Shown: positions 21,912-30,884 of the stretch, piece by piece
How positions within the stretch are numbered: position 1 is the stretch's first letter
Layout: each line of letters starts with the position of its first letter
NCBI GenBank assembly: GCA_013388685.1
Contig: JACAET010000061.1
Coordinates: 27,322-91,321, forward strand
Source of the DNA: Chloroflexota bacterium
GTDB taxonomy: Bacteria > Chloroflexota > Anaerolineae > Anaerolineales > Villigracilaceae
Reading direction: 5' to 3'
DNA: 64,000 bases
Translations under genes and position numbers: made by a program
The notes under the pieces: model-generated
Databases searched by the model: none
What the model saw: the letters and a program-made list of their open reading frames with translations, nothing else
What the model was told of the DNA's origin: nothing

Positions 21912-23114
21912 CTACCCTTCCATTTCCACCGCCATCGCCACCGCTTCACCGCCTCCCAAACACAGCGACGCAATGCCGCGCTTCAGCCCGCGATTTTTCA
22001 GCGCGTGGAGCAGGGTCACCAGCACGCGCGTGCCGCTTGCCCCCAGCGGATGTCCAAGCGCGATGGCGCCGCCATGCACATTGACTTTGCTCCAGTCCCA
22101 GCCCTGGTCTGCAAGGGCGTAGCCATCGGCAAGCACCTGCGCGGCAAAGGCTTCGTTGAGTTCGATCAAATCCACATCGGCGAACGTCCAGCCGATCTTG
22201 TTCAACAGTTTCGGCATGGCATAGGCGGGTGCCGCAAACAGGTATTTCGGCTCGACCGCCGCCTGTGTGTAGCCCACGATGCGCGCCATCGGCTTAAGAT
22301 CGTGTTTCTTGGCGTAGGCGCGGGAGGCAATCACCACCGCCGCGCCGCCATCGCTCATTTGCGAGGAGTTGCCGGGGCTGACTTTACCGTTCGCTTTGAA
22401 GGCGGGTTTGAGTTTGGATAACGCCTCCAGCGTCGTATCGCTTCTTGGACCTTCATCCTGCGTCACCTCTGTGACGGAGCCTTTGCGTCCCGCAATTTGG
22501 ACAGGAACGATTTCGGCGGTGAACCAGCCCTTTTCTTGAGCCTCGACAGCCTTCTCGTGCGAGCGAAGCGCAAACTGATCCATCGCCTCGCGCGTGACCT
22601 CGTATTCGTCCGCGATGAATTCAGCCGCCATCCCCATTCCCCAATTTTCGAACGGATCCCACAAGCCGTCGTTGAGCAGGGCGTCGGTCAGCGCCTGGTT
22701 GCCGAATTTCAATTCGCCCGAACGACCCGTCACCAGATACGGCGCGCGGCTCATGGATTCGAACCCGCCTGCCACGAACAAATCGGCATCGCCCGCCCGA
22801 ATTGCCTGCGCCGAAAGCATGGCGGCTTTCAGCCCCGACCCGCAGACCTTGTTGATTGTGCTTGCTCCCACCGTTGCCGGGATGCCGCCGTGCATGCCCG
22901 CCTGGCGCGCGGGTGCCTGCCCCTCGCCCGCCTGCACGACATTGCCCATGATGACTTCTTCTATTTCTTCGGGATCTATGCCCGCCCGTGCCACCGCGGC
23001 TTTGACCGCGATCGCCCCCAGTTGCGTGGCGGGGATGGCTGTCAGCGCGCCTTGAAACTTCCCGATCGGTGTGCGCACTGCGCTCAAAACGACCGCTTCG
23101 TTTTCACTGCTCAT
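21912..23114 (-). CDS. Acetyl-CoA C-acetyltransferase (thiolase)
   Basis: A 400-aa thiolase with Cys nucleophile in [11 protein letters not shown] (about residue 91), [29 protein letters not shown] (catalytic His near 358) and [12 protein letters not shown] (second Cys near 388). It joins or cleaves acetoacetyl-CoA from two acetyl-CoA, in fat breakdown or the start of the mevalonate pathway. The presence of a type 2 IPP isomerase at 37.1 kb fits a mevalonate use but does not prove it. Start chosen at ATG 23114 with GGAGG 5 bp upstream. Confidence 0.9.
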   Translation of the reverse strand: MSSENEAVVLSAVRTPIGKFQGALTAIPATQLGAIAVKAAVARAGIDPEEIEEVIMGNVVQAGEGQAPARQAGMHGGIPATVGASTINKVCGSGLKAAMLSAQAIRAGDADLFVAGGFESMSRAPYLVTGRSGELKFGNQALTDALLNDGLWDPFENWGMGMAAEFIADEYEVTREAMDQFALRSHEKAVEAQEKGWFTAEIVPVQIAGRKGSVTEVTQDEGPRSDTTLEALSKLKPAFKANGKVSPGNSSQMSDGGAAVVIASRAYAKKHDLKPMARIVGYTQAAVEPKYLFAAPAYAMPKLLNKIGWTFADVDLIELNEAFAAQVLADGYALADQGWDWSKVNVHGGAIALGHPLGASGTRVLVTLLHALKNRGLKRGIASLCLGGGEAVAMAVEMEG

Positions 23115-23235
23115 GTTTCCTCCGTAAATGGAATGCAGGAGTTGTCGCCTGCAAATCGAGTCCAATGTCCTTGCACAAATAGACGTTGTCGGTACTCACC
23201 GCTTTGCATCGGCGTAAAGACAATGAACGGGCAGG

Positions 23236-24657
23236 TTATGTAATCCCCGCCACTTTCAGCCCATCGTCCAGGATTGCCTTGACCTTGTCGGGGTGCGTGG
23301 TTTCACAATACACCCGCATGATCGGTTCCGTGCCGCTGAAGCGGATGAGCAGCCAGCCGCCGTCTTCGAGTTTGAACTGGAAGCCGTCCACGGTGACGAG
23401 TTCGGTCACTTTCAAGCCGCCGAGGGTTTCCGGCTTTGCTTCGAGGATCATCCGCTCGCGAACGGCACGGTCGCCGCTGAAGGGAGTGTCCACGCGATCG
23501 TAAAAGTGTTCGCCGACCTTATCGAAGAGCATTTTCAAAAGTGCGGTCGGCTTTTTGCCGGTGCGTACCATGAAATCGAGGAAATACAAACCCGCCAGAA
23601 TGCCATCGCGTTCAGGCACGTTACCGCGGAAGGCATACCCGCCGCTCTCTTCGCCCCCGATGAGCGCGTTCGTTTCGATCATTTTCGGCGCAACGTACTT
23701 GAAGCCTACACCGGTCTCGTGCACCGGCACGTTGTAAAGTTTTCCAAGTTTGTTGAGCATGGTGGTTGTCGAGAGGGTTTTGACAATATCGCCGCGCTCG
23801 CCGCGCACCTCGAGCAGATAGAGGGCAAGCAGGGCATATACCCGCAACTGATTGAGGAACTCGCCGTTTTCGTCGCCGATACCGCATCGGTCCGCGTCGC
23901 CGTCGGTGACGAGCAATACGTCCGCCTTGTTCTCGAGCGTCGCCTTCAAGCCCGCATCAATGTTCGGGCGGATGGGTTCAGGGCGCTTCATTTCAGGGAA
24001 AGCGGGGTTCCTCACGTTATGGATTTCGATGATTTTGGTTTTTCCGCCGCCCAGCAAATCGGTAAACCAGCCCGCGCCGTTGCCCCACATGGCATCCACC
24101 ACCACGGTAAAACCCGCATCCTTTATTCTTTGAATATCCACCAGTTTTTGGATGTGCGCCTTGTACGCTTCGGTCGCATCGAAGTAGACGACCTTTTCAT
24201 CGCGCAGAGCGTTCCGGAGTTCGATGCGCTTCACTTCCTGGACCGAATCCGGGATCAGCGCTTCGATCCGTTTCAGCCCCTCGGGGTCTATCGCTCCGCC
24301 GTTCGGGTCGCGGACTTTGAATCCATTGTCGGTGGGCGGATTATGGGAGGCGGTGATATTGACCGCGCCGCACGCCTTTTTATTGACAACCTCGAAGGCA
24401 ATCACGGGCGTCGGAGTGGCATCATCCGTCAGGTAAACATTCAAGCCGTTGGCGGCGAGGACCTCCGCGGTCGCCGCGGCAAAATTCTCGGAGTGAAACC
24501 GCTTGTCGTATCCAACCACCACCCCTCTCCCCGCATATCCCTGTTCGAGCAGGTAAGAAGCAAACCCCTGCGCGGCGCGCCGTACATTATCGAAGGTGTA
24601 ATCTTCCGCAATCACGCCGCGCCAGCCGTCCGTGCCGAATTTGATTTTGTATGTCAT
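23236..24657 (-). CDS. Alpha-D-phosphohexomutase (phosphoglucomutase/phosphomannomutase)
   Basis: A 473-aa enzyme. N-terminal FGTDGWRG, the catalytic phosphoserine in [12 protein letters not shown] (about residues 99-110), the metal loop TDGDADRCG (about 236-244), sugar-binding [10 protein letters not shown] (about 328-337) and phosphate-binding [10 protein letters not shown] (about 443-452) are all intact. It interconverts glucose- or mannose-1-phosphate and -6-phosphate. Which sugar is not decidable by eye. It starts behind an extended -10 promoter and directly flanks the insertion sequence. Confidence 0.9.
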   Translation of the reverse strand: MTYKIKFGTDGWRGVIAEDYTFDNVRRAAQGFASYLLEQGYAGRGVVVGYDKRFHSENFAAATAEVLAANGLNVYLTDDATPTPVIAFEVVNKKACGAVNITASHNPPTDNGFKVRDPNGGAIDPEGLKRIEALIPDSVQEVKRIELRNALRDEKVVYFDATEAYKAHIQKLVDIQRIKDAGFTVVVDAMWGNGAGWFTDLLGGGKTKIIEIHNVRNPAFPEMKRPEPIRPNIDAGLKATLENKADVLLVTDGDADRCGIGDENGEFLNQLRVYALLALYLLEVRGERGDIVKTLSTTTMLNKLGKLYNVPVHETGVGFKYVAPKMIETNALIGGEESGGYAFRGNVPERDGILAGLYFLDFMVRTGKKPTALLKMLFDKVGEHFYDRVDTPFSGDRAVRERMILEAKPETLGGLKVTELVTVDGFQFKLEDGGWLLIRFSGTEPIMRVYCETTHPDKVKAILDDGLKVAGIT

Positions 24658-24689
24658 CGTGCCAACTCCCGTGGAAGATTGATGACGCG

Positions 24690-24695
24690 ATTATA
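24690..24695 (-). promoter_or_regulatory. Extended -10 promoter of the phosphohexomutase gene
   Basis: On the minus strand TGTTATAAT: a perfect TATAAT with the TGn extension. The -35 region falls in the remnant of the split terminator (24708-24718) and shows no good match. Confidence 0.5.
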
Positions 24696-24731
24696 ACATC
24701 TGAAAAAAACGAACCCTGGGAACATCTCTCA

Positions 24732-25591
24732 GAGAGCGTTTCTTAAAGTCAATTTGTAGCCAATTTCAACATACGACGAATGCTGGCGATATAGACGACC
24801 GACGCGCTGGAAGAGACTGTGTGCTCAAAATCACGCGACAGGCGGCGATAGCGTCCCAGCCAGCCAAATGTGCGTTCCACAATCCAGCGATGTGGCAAGA
24901 CTTCAAAGCCTTTGGCCTTATCGGAGCGGCGTACAATATCCAAAGTCCAGCCAAAGTTCTTGCGCACCTTATCAACAATACCGGCATAGGCGGCGTCTGC
25001 CCAAAGTAGTTTCAAACGGCACCAGCGATTGTAGACACTGTGCTTGACTGTCTCGAACCACTGTTGCAACAATAGGTAACCACCTGTGCCATCTTGGACA
25101 CTGGCACTATGAACCAAAACCATCAGGAGCAACCCCAGCGTATCGGTCAAAATATGGCGTTTATGCCCAGGCGTCTGCTTGTGAACATCTATGCCTCGCT
25201 GTTCGCCGCCTTCGGAGGTTTTCACGCTTTGGCTGTCCAAGATGCCCGCACTGGGTTCTGGTTTACGCCCATTTTTGACGCGTACCTTCTTGACCAAGGC
25301 TTCATTAATGCGCTCCCACAAGCCCGCCTTCTTCCAGCGGCGAAAGTAACCGTACACCGTCTGCCAAGGCGGTAGGTCTTTTGGTAACATGCGCCACTGG
25401 CAGCCAGTGCGAACTACATACAAGATCGCATTGACAATCTGCCACAGTTCCCATTTGCGCGGGCGTCCCAGGTGGTGAACTGGAAAAAACGGCTCAATCA
25501 ACTGCCATTCGGTATACTTGAGGTCGGTCGGGTAGGTTTGGTTGAATTTGGTCATTCTCCAATCTTATCCGACCACTTAAGAAACACTCTC
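24732..25591 (-). mobile_element. Complete IS5-family insertion sequence, 860 bp
   Basis: The ends are imperfect inverted repeats starting GAGAGCGTTTCTTAA (left) and GAGAGTGTTTCTTAA (right, minus strand), 14 of 15 matching. A 3-bp direct repeat TCA flanks it (24729-24731 and 25592-25594), fitting T-N-A-type target duplication of part of the IS5 family. It holds one intact transposase gene. It sits inside the loop of a former terminator. Confidence 0.92.
24749..25555 (-). CDS. IS5-family DDE transposase
   Basis: 268 aa. An N-terminal domain (YTEWQLIEPFFPV; RPRKWELWQIVNAILYVVRTGCQWRMLP) is followed by the DDE catalytic core: Asp in GILDSQSVKTS (about residue 107), Asp in LLWADAAYAG (about 189), and Glu in RWIVERTFGWLGRYRRLSRDFE (about 230). 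No frameshift is needed. It is full length for the family and has both ends nearby, so it may be active. Copy number elsewhere in the genome is unknown. Confidence 0.92.
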   Translation of the reverse strand: MTKFNQTYPTDLKYTEWQLIEPFFPVHHLGRPRKWELWQIVNAILYVVRTGCQWRMLPKDLPPWQTVYGYFRRWKKAGLWERINEALVKKVRVKNGRKPEPSAGILDSQSVKTSEGGEQRGIDVHKQTPGHKRHILTDTLGLLLMVLVHSASVQDGTGGYLLLQQWFETVKHSVYNRWCRLKLLWADAAYAGIVDKVRKNFGWTLDIVRRSDKAKGFEVLPHRWIVERTFGWLGRYRRLSRDFEHTVSSSASVVYIASIRRMLKLATN

Positions 25592-25606
25592 TCAGGGTTC
25601 GTTATG

Positions 25607-26668
25607 CTATGGAGTCGGCGTGGTGGTCTGGGTCGCTTCCGGTATGACCGTTGGCGATGACAGGGCTTCGGGGATCGCGGTGGCGATGGGCTTGCCGGTC
25701 ATCATGATTTGCCAGGCGATTTCCAGGTCGCCCGATGCCACCACCGGGAATTCCGGCAGGTTGTTCAATGTCAGGTCCAACCGTTGAAGCGTCTGCAATT
25801 GCGCCTCGTCGTTTGTTTCTTTCTGTAGATCCGCCAGAAGATCACGCGCAGTTTGCACGTCCTCCCTGGCAAGCCCGAAATTACTTTGTGCGAGATAAAG
25901 CCTGGCGCGGGCAAGCATATCGAGGATGCGGGTCAGCGTGACCTCCCGTCTCAATGTCTGCAGGGTCTGGTCATTGTTTTCCTTCAGCGCCGTTTCGAGG
26001 GCGGTTTGTATCTCTGCCAATTTTGTGAGGTTGGCCGTCTGCGCCTCCACCGATTTTTCCAGCGCGTCGAGTCGATCGCTTTCCTCGGTCTGGCGGTTAT
26101 TGAGTTCGACGATGACTTCATTGGCGGCTGCCAGCTGCCGGTTGATCTCGTCGAGCTGGGTTTGAAACGCCTCCACCTCGGTCTCGAGTTGTGCGATGCG
26201 CGCTGTGTTTTGTTCCACAGGCAAAAGGAAGCGTTCATTGACGAACGGCGCGCCGTAGTAAATGGCGGCGCCGATCCCGCCGATGACCAGAACGATCAGG
26301 ATCAATCTCAAAAATGCCCGAAAGAACCACAGGAATGCCGTTCCCAAGCGTTCACCGAACGATGGGCGCCTCCCGGCTCTCGCTTCTTCCTCCGGCGGTG
26401 TGATTTTTTCGCTCGGTACAGGCTCTGGCTGCGCTTCAATGGAGGGGGAGGCGTCGGTTGGGGGCGCTTTTTCGGAGTCCGCGTTTTCAAACGCCGCCTG
26501 GACGCGGGCGAGCAGGTTTCTGCCCATGCCGCGTACTTTCAGACACTCTTCGACGGTTTCAAAGGGACGCGCAGCAACCAGGTTCGCCGCCAGTGAAGGC
26601 GAAATACCGGCAATCTCGGTTAACCTCTCTGCGCTCGCCGTGTTTAGAAATTCGAGAAAACCACTCAT
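25607..26668 (-). CDS. Membrane protein with helix-hairpin-helix and coiled coil
   Basis: 353 aa. The first 50 residues form a helix-hairpin-helix-like pair (LTEIAGISPSLAANLVAARP, CLKVRGMGRNLLARV), as in ComEA/RuvA-like DNA-binding tips. A Pro/Glu-rich linker follows, then a transmembrane helix (about 110-132, FLRLILIVLVIGGIGAAIYYG), then a long coiled coil (about 145-260), and a Thr/Pro tail. So a cytoplasmic HhH tip could contact DNA or protein while the coiled coil lies outside. Family is unrecognised. Its terminator has been split by the IS next to it. Confidence 0.72.
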   Translation of the reverse strand: MSGFLEFLNTASAERLTEIAGISPSLAANLVAARPFETVEECLKVRGMGRNLLARVQAAFENADSEKAPPTDASPSIEAQPEPVPSEKITPPEEEARAGRRPSFGERLGTAFLWFFRAFLRLILIVLVIGGIGAAIYYGAPFVNERFLLPVEQNTARIAQLETEVEAFQTQLDEINRQLAAANEVIVELNNRQTEESDRLDALEKSVEAQTANLTKLAEIQTALETALKENNDQTLQTLRREVTLTRILDMLARARLYLAQSNFGLAREDVQTARDLLADLQKETNDEAQLQTLQRLDLTLNNLPEFPVVASGDLEIAWQIMMTGKPIATAIPEALSSPTVIPEATQTTTPTP

Positions 26669-26835
26669 GGCTCCGCCTGTCTTGTTGTTTTGTTGTTGGC
26701 TCTTGGAGGTCAATCGAATTATATCAAACTCGTTCTTCCGTATCGGACGGGATTCCAACCTGCTGGAAGATGCCTTGTCGCAAATTGAGGCGGCAAAAGT
26801 TTTGCGGATTCCGGTTCAAAAGGGGAGAGCCGTCA

Positions 26836-26875
26836 AAATAAAAACTCCGGGGTTTCTTCCCGGAGTTTTTATTTT
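26836..26875 (-). terminator. Terminator of the STAS-like gene
   Basis: A near-perfect stem of about 16 bp: AAAATAAAAACTCCGGG pairs with CCCGGAGTTTTTATTTT, GTTTCTT-type loop; T-rich on the minus strand. It begins at the stop codon of the gene at 26875. Confidence 0.88.
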
Positions 26876-27237
26876 CAGTCTTCCACCAGCCAGTGTTTTG
26901 CGGCTTCCGCATCGTCGAAATATTTCAACGGTTGTCCCGTCAATTGACTGAGAAGATCGGCGAGTTTGCGTTTGATGCCTGTCACGCCCAGCACAGCCGT
27001 CTTGTACACGTGATCTTTCGTGGCGGCGGAAGCGGCGTTCATGGCGGGAAGCAGGTCGCTGCCGACATGGGTATCGCGCATATCCGTCAGCACGAGAACG
27101 GAATTGAGCGGCTGAGCCTTGACGATCTTTTGCACCTCGTCAAGTTCGGCTTTGACTGCCGTTGAGTTGTAGAATAACTTGGAAAAATCCTGATAGAAGA
27201 TCTTTTTTCCTTTGTATTCGATCCAGTATGAGCGCAT
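26875..27237 (-). CDS. SpoIIAA/STAS-like small protein
   Basis: 120 aa of alternating strands and helices (SYWIEYKGKKIFYQDFS, VLVLTDMRDTHVGSDLLPAMNAAS, KTAVLGVTGIKRKLADLL, KYFDDAEAAKHWLVED). The last element, an aspartate-rich 'F-x-D-x-x-x-A-x-x-W', resembles STAS/SpoIIAA-like proteins of the DUF6163/STAS-like kind. Role unknown. The GGGAGG ribosome site confirms the start. Shares direction with the membrane protein upstream. Confidence 0.65.
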   Translation of the reverse strand: MRSYWIEYKGKKIFYQDFSKLFYNSTAVKAELDEVQKIVKAQPLNSVLVLTDMRDTHVGSDLLPAMNAASAATKDHVYKTAVLGVTGIKRKLADLLSQLTGQPLKYFDDAEAAKHWLVED

Positions 27238-27252
27238 GGTTGCCTCCCGAGT

Positions 27253-27663
27253 TTAGTTGTGATGGCCTTGCAGGGCAAGACCGGTGGCAATGGCGCCAGC
27301 CAATTCCCAGATACCTACGCCGAGAAAGCGGGCGGGCGCAAGTCCGGTCAGGACGACAAATGTGAAAACGAGGAAAGTCAGGCAGCGGAAAGGGACCGTC
27401 CATTTGTAAAAGGGTTTCAAGTCGTTCAACGCGGCAAGCATGTAATATACACCGATATTGAACGATGCCATGGCGGACGCGGTCATAAAGACGAGTGTGT
27501 AATCTCCCGCAGTGCGCGCGGCACGGTCGAGTACCTCGAAGCCGAGGAGGGATAGAAGGATTTCAGGACGCAACAGACCCAAAAGTCCGAGAAGAAGCGC
27601 TATGCTTCCAAAGACGAACATGGTCCAGCCTGCGGCGTCCCTGATTTTGAGATTGGCGGTCAT
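27253..27663 (-). CDS. Small four-helix membrane protein, unknown
   Basis: 136 aa with four hydrophobic helices (about residues 12-32, 54-75, 88-108, 112-132). The first loop LLRPEILLSLLGFEVLDRAAR is amphipathic. No signature is recognised. AAGGAG ribosome site 6 bp before the ATG. Located between the STAS-like gene and, divergently, the deoxynucleoside kinase. Confidence 0.65.
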   Translation of the reverse strand: MTANLKIRDAAGWTMFVFGSIALLLGLLGLLRPEILLSLLGFEVLDRAARTAGDYTLVFMTASAMASFNIGVYYMLAALNDLKPFYKWTVPFRCLTFLVFTFVVLTGLAPARFLGVGIWELAGAIATGLALQGHHN

Positions 27664-27709
27664 GTGATCTCCTTGTGTGAAATTATATCCATGATATTTT
27701 AATGCAGTC

Positions 27710-27738
27710 TCGACAAATTTGTTTGGCGCGCCTATACT
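27710..27738 (+). promoter_or_regulatory. Promoter of the deoxynucleoside kinase operon
   Basis: TCGACA (27710-27715), 17-bp spacer, TATACT (27733-27738): 5/6 at both boxes. Confidence 0.65.
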
Positions 27739-27770
27739 TGACGCAATTCATTGGCACTTCAAAGGAGATT

Positions 27771-28406
27771 ATGACCAAGCACATTGTCGTTGTGGCTGGG
27801 AACATTGGCGTGGGAAAGACATCGCTGACCGAGCGCATCGGTGCGCGGTTGGGGTGGTGGACCGGATACGAATCGGTGAGCGACAACCCCTATCTGGCTG
27901 ATTTTTATGGAGACATGCGATCCTGGTCTTTCCACTTGCAGATCTTCTTTTTGGGGCATCGCGCCGATCAGTATCTGGAGGCGGTGCGCGACCCGCGTTC
28001 GGCAATTCTGGATCGAAGCATTTTCGAGGATTTTCATATTTTTGCGCGCGCCCTACATCACATGGGCGATCTGGCGGAGCGCGATTACCTGGCATACCGG
28101 CGTTTATTCGAGATCGTTGTGCAGGGGCTTCCCCGTCCGAATCTGCTGATCTACCTCAAAGCGCCGGTGAACGTTTTGATGGATCGGATTCGCCGCCGCG
28201 CCCGTAACATCGAGACGGGCATCACGCCCGAATATCTGTCTCTGCTCGATTCCTTCTATGACGAGTGGCTGGGCGCGTTCGATCAGTGTCCGGTTCTGAC
28301 CATCCGTACCGACGATCTGGATTTCGTCCACCAGCAGAAGCATCTCGAAACGGTGGTCGGGCGCATTCAGGATAAACTGGCGGGTAAGGAAGTGGTGGAG
28401 TTTTAG
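27771..28406 (+). CDS. Deoxynucleoside kinase (dNK/dGK family)
   Basis: 211 aa. P-loop AGNIGVGKTS (about residues 8-17), the DRS-type motif ILDRSIFED (about 80-88), and LIYLKAPVNVLMDRIRRRARNIE (about 120-142, the LID with Arg residues) are the signature of the deoxyadenosine/deoxyguanosine kinase family. It phosphorylates salvaged deoxynucleosides with ATP. Base specificity is not clear. AAAGGAG sits 4 bp before the ATG. It precedes the SpoIIE-type phosphatase by 9 bp. Confidence 0.9.
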   Translation: MTKHIVVVAGNIGVGKTSLTERIGARLGWWTGYESVSDNPYLADFYGDMRSWSFHLQIFFLGHRADQYLEAVRDPRSAILDRSIFEDFHIFARALHHMGDLAERDYLAYRRLFEIVVQGLPRPNLLIYLKAPVNVLMDRIRRRARNIETGITPEYLSLLDSFYDEWLGAFDQCPVLTIRTDDLDFVHQQKHLETVVGRIQDKLAGKEVVEF

Positions 28407-28414
28407 GAGCCCGA

Positions 28415-29650
28415 ATGACCGTAAATCTGCTTGCGAAAATCCCGTTTTTTGCCGACCTGCCCCCCGATGAATTGGATCGGTTGATGAGTGAGTTGGAGGT
28501 CGTCCATCTGCGTTCGAGCGAGATTTTATTCAAGGAAGGCGACGCGGGCGAGCATCTCTACATTGTGATGAGCGGCGAGCTTGAAATTCTGATGGCGCCG
28601 GATACAAGCAATGAATTGATTCTCAACATTTTGCATCCGGGCGAATATCTCGGTGAGATGAGCCTGATTCAACCGGGCGGTCACCGTACGGCAGGCGCCC
28701 GCGCGCGAGGAGACGTGGTTTTGCTCAGCATGAGCCGTTTGCAATTCAAGGAGTTGCTCAAACGCTATCCGCATCTGGCGAATGCGATGGTGCGGGTGCT
28801 CAGCCAGAGACTGGACAATACGAATGTCGCCACGTTCCGCGACCTGACCGAGAAGAATCGTCAATTGCAGAAAGCGTATGACGATTTGAAAGCCGCCCAA
28901 GTGCAATTGATCGAGAAGGAACGCATGGAGAAGGAATTGCAGGTGGCGGCGAGCATTCAGATGTCCATCCTGCCGGATGTTCTGCCGTCCACCGAGCGGT
29001 TTGATTTTGGCGGCAGGATTCTGCCTGCCCGTCAGGTGGGAGGCGATTTTTATGACGTGTTCGACCTCGGCGGCGGCAAATTTGGCGTGCTGATCGGCGA
29101 CGTGGCGGACAAGGGAGTCCCCTCTGCAATTTTCATGGCGCGGGCGCATGCATTGATCATCGCCGAGGCAGACCGAAATCTCACGCCGGGCGATGTTTTG
29201 CGGATGGCAAACGATCATATTACTCGGTTCGAGAAATCCACTCAGTTTGTCACTGCGCTGTTCGGTATTCTCGATACACAGACGGGCGAATTCCGCTATG
29301 CGCGCGCCGGACATGAGCCGCCTCTCTTGCTCGACCCGAAAGGCGTGGTTCACCGGCTGCCATATAAACCGGGCATGGCGCTGGGGCTTTGGGAACATAT
29401 CGTGCTGGATGAGAACAGCCTGATTTTGCCGGAGGGAGCGTGTCTATTGATGTTCACAGACGGCATGACCGACTGCCGCAATCCGAAAGGAGAACCTTTT
29501 GGTTTGGAACGCATCAAACACACGCTGGCGCACTTGAAGGGGGATACTGCCCAGAAGGGATGCGACCAGTTGTTCGAAGCGCTGATGGAATATCAAAACG
29601 GTGCCAAGCAGGACGACGATGTGACGCTGTTGGCGATTCGCGCGAAATAA
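28415..29650 (+). CDS. cNMP-binding domain + SpoIIE-type PP2C phosphatase
   Basis: 411 aa. Residues about 8-125 are a cyclic-nucleotide-binding barrel (GDAGEHLYIVMSGELEIL, HPGEYLGEMSLI, HRTAGARARGDVV). A short coiled-coil (about 145-180) leads to a SpoIIE phosphatase domain (about 190-408) with ILPARQVGGDFYDVFDL, VLIGDVADKGVPSAIFMA and LMFTDGMTDCRNPKGEPFG holding the Asp metal ligands. Such proteins dephosphorylate an anti-sigma antagonist or other partner in response to a signal. The cNMP pocket lacks proof of binding. No partner kinase is adjacent, although a STAS-like protein lies 1.2 kb away. Confidence 0.88.
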   Translation: MTVNLLAKIPFFADLPPDELDRLMSELEVVHLRSSEILFKEGDAGEHLYIVMSGELEILMAPDTSNELILNILHPGEYLGEMSLIQPGGHRTAGARARGDVVLLSMSRLQFKELLKRYPHLANAMVRVLSQRLDNTNVATFRDLTEKNRQLQKAYDDLKAAQVQLIEKERMEKELQVAASIQMSILPDVLPSTERFDFGGRILPARQVGGDFYDVFDLGGGKFGVLIGDVADKGVPSAIFMARAHALIIAEADRNLTPGDVLRMANDHITRFEKSTQFVTALFGILDTQTGEFRYARAGHEPPLLLDPKGVVHRLPYKPGMALGLWEHIVLDENSLILPEGACLLMFTDGMTDCRNPKGEPFGLERIKHTLAHLKGDTAQKGCDQLFEALMEYQNGAKQDDDVTLLAIRAK

Positions 29651-29722
29651 ATAAAGATCGTCTGGGTTTTCTTCGAATCCACACAACCGTAACGCAGGGT
29701 TGACGTTCCCCGGCGTCAGCGG

Positions 29723-30865
29723 TTATGCATATTCCAGCGCCTGCCGCAGGTCTTCGAGCAGGTCGTCCTGGTTTTCGATGCCGACCGACAGACGCACCAG
29801 CGAGGGGTCAACGTCTAATTGCGAACCCGCCACAGAGAGATGGGTCATCGCGGCGGGGACTTCGATGAGCGACTCCACGCCTCCCAGTGATTCTGCCAGC
29901 GTGAAGAGTTTTGCCGCCTCCACCATGCGGACGGCTGATTCACGCCCCCCTTTGATGAGGAAGGAGATCATTCCGCCGCCGTTCTTCATCTGTCGTCTGG
30001 CAATCTTTTGCTGCGGGTGACTCTCGTGGAAGGGATAGATGAGTTTTTCCACTTTGGGGTGCCTTGCCAGAAAATCCACGAGTACCGAGGCGTTCTCCGC
30101 GTGGCGGTCCATGCGAACGGGAAGGGTTTTGATGCCGCGCAGGACGAGGAAGGAGTCCATCGGTCCGAGGACGGCGCCGACAGCGTTTTGCAGGAAGAAC
30201 AGGCGCTCGGCGAGTTCTTTATCCTTGACGATGACCGCGCCGCCGACCACATCGGAATGACCGCCGAGGTATTTGGTCATGGAGTGGATGACCATGTCCG
30301 CGCCGAGTTCGAGTGGACGCTGGAGGTAGGGGGTGGCAAAGGTGTTATCCACCGCGAGGAGGGGACGGTTCGGGTGGGCGTGTACGATTTCCGCCACCGC
30401 GCGGATGTCGGTAACGCGCAGCAGGGGATTGGTAGGCGTTTCCAGCCAGACAAGGCGCGTGGAAGCGGTCAGGGCGTCGGCGACGGATTCGGGATCGGTG
30501 GTGTCGGCAAAGGTAAAGCCCAGGTTGAAGCGGCGAAGGACTTTGTCGAAGAGACGGAAGGTGCCGCCGTATACGTCGTTGCCTGCCAGAACATGGTCGC
30601 CGCTGTTCAGCAAGCGTAGCACGGTATCTGTTGCGGCGAGACCCGAGGCGAAGGCAAGTCCAAAACTTCCGCCTTCGAGGGCGGCGAGACAATGTTCGAG
30701 CGCAAGGCGCGTGGGATTTTTGGTGCGTGAATACTCGTATCCCTGGCGCGGTTTGCCGACGCCGTTCTGCTTGTAGGTGGAGGTGAAATAGACGGGCGTC
30801 ATCACCGCGCCGTTGTTCGGCTCCGGTTCCTGCCCGGCGTGGATGGCGAGGGTTTCGAATTTCAT
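29723..30865 (-). CDS. Cys/Met-metabolism PLP enzyme (cystathionine gamma-synthase/lyase family)
   Basis: 380 aa. PLP lysine in SMTKYLGGHSDVVGG (about residue 194), LVWLETPTNPLLRVTDI (about 140-156) and the late ESLGGVESLIEVPAAMTH (about 335-352) define the trans-sulfuration family. Reaction could be cystathionine gamma-synthase, gamma-lyase or methionine gamma-lyase; the ESLGGVESL motif and length (380) are common to the first two. No other met or cys genes are nearby. AAGGAG precedes the ATG at 30865. Confidence 0.88.
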   Translation of the reverse strand: MKFETLAIHAGQEPEPNNGAVMTPVYFTSTYKQNGVGKPRQGYEYSRTKNPTRLALEHCLAALEGGSFGLAFASGLAATDTVLRLLNSGDHVLAGNDVYGGTFRLFDKVLRRFNLGFTFADTTDPESVADALTASTRLVWLETPTNPLLRVTDIRAVAEIVHAHPNRPLLAVDNTFATPYLQRPLELGADMVIHSMTKYLGGHSDVVGGAVIVKDKELAERLFFLQNAVGAVLGPMDSFLVLRGIKTLPVRMDRHAENASVLVDFLARHPKVEKLIYPFHESHPQQKIARRQMKNGGGMISFLIKGGRESAVRMVEAAKLFTLAESLGGVESLIEVPAAMTHLSVAGSQLDVDPSLVRLSVGIENQDDLLEDLRQALEYA

Positions 30866-30884
30866 GCAGGCTCCTTCTGGTGGT

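Larger units (their letters stand above)
24703..25603 (-). terminator. Intrinsic terminator split by the insertion sequence
   Basis: Left half AACGAACCCTG (24708-24718) and right half CAGGGTTCGTT (25593-25603) are exact reverse complements 11 bp long. On the minus strand the left half is followed by seven T (24709-24703). Without the IS and one TCA target copy, they form a textbook terminator for the helix-hairpin-helix gene at 25607, which ends 4 bp from it. Now the arms are 874 bp apart and cannot act normally. Confidence 0.85.

Noticed and set aside
26681..26704. CTTGTTGT TTTGTTGT as a further octamer array before the helix-hairpin-helix gene
   Set aside because: Only two similar units, low complexity; too short to separate from chance.
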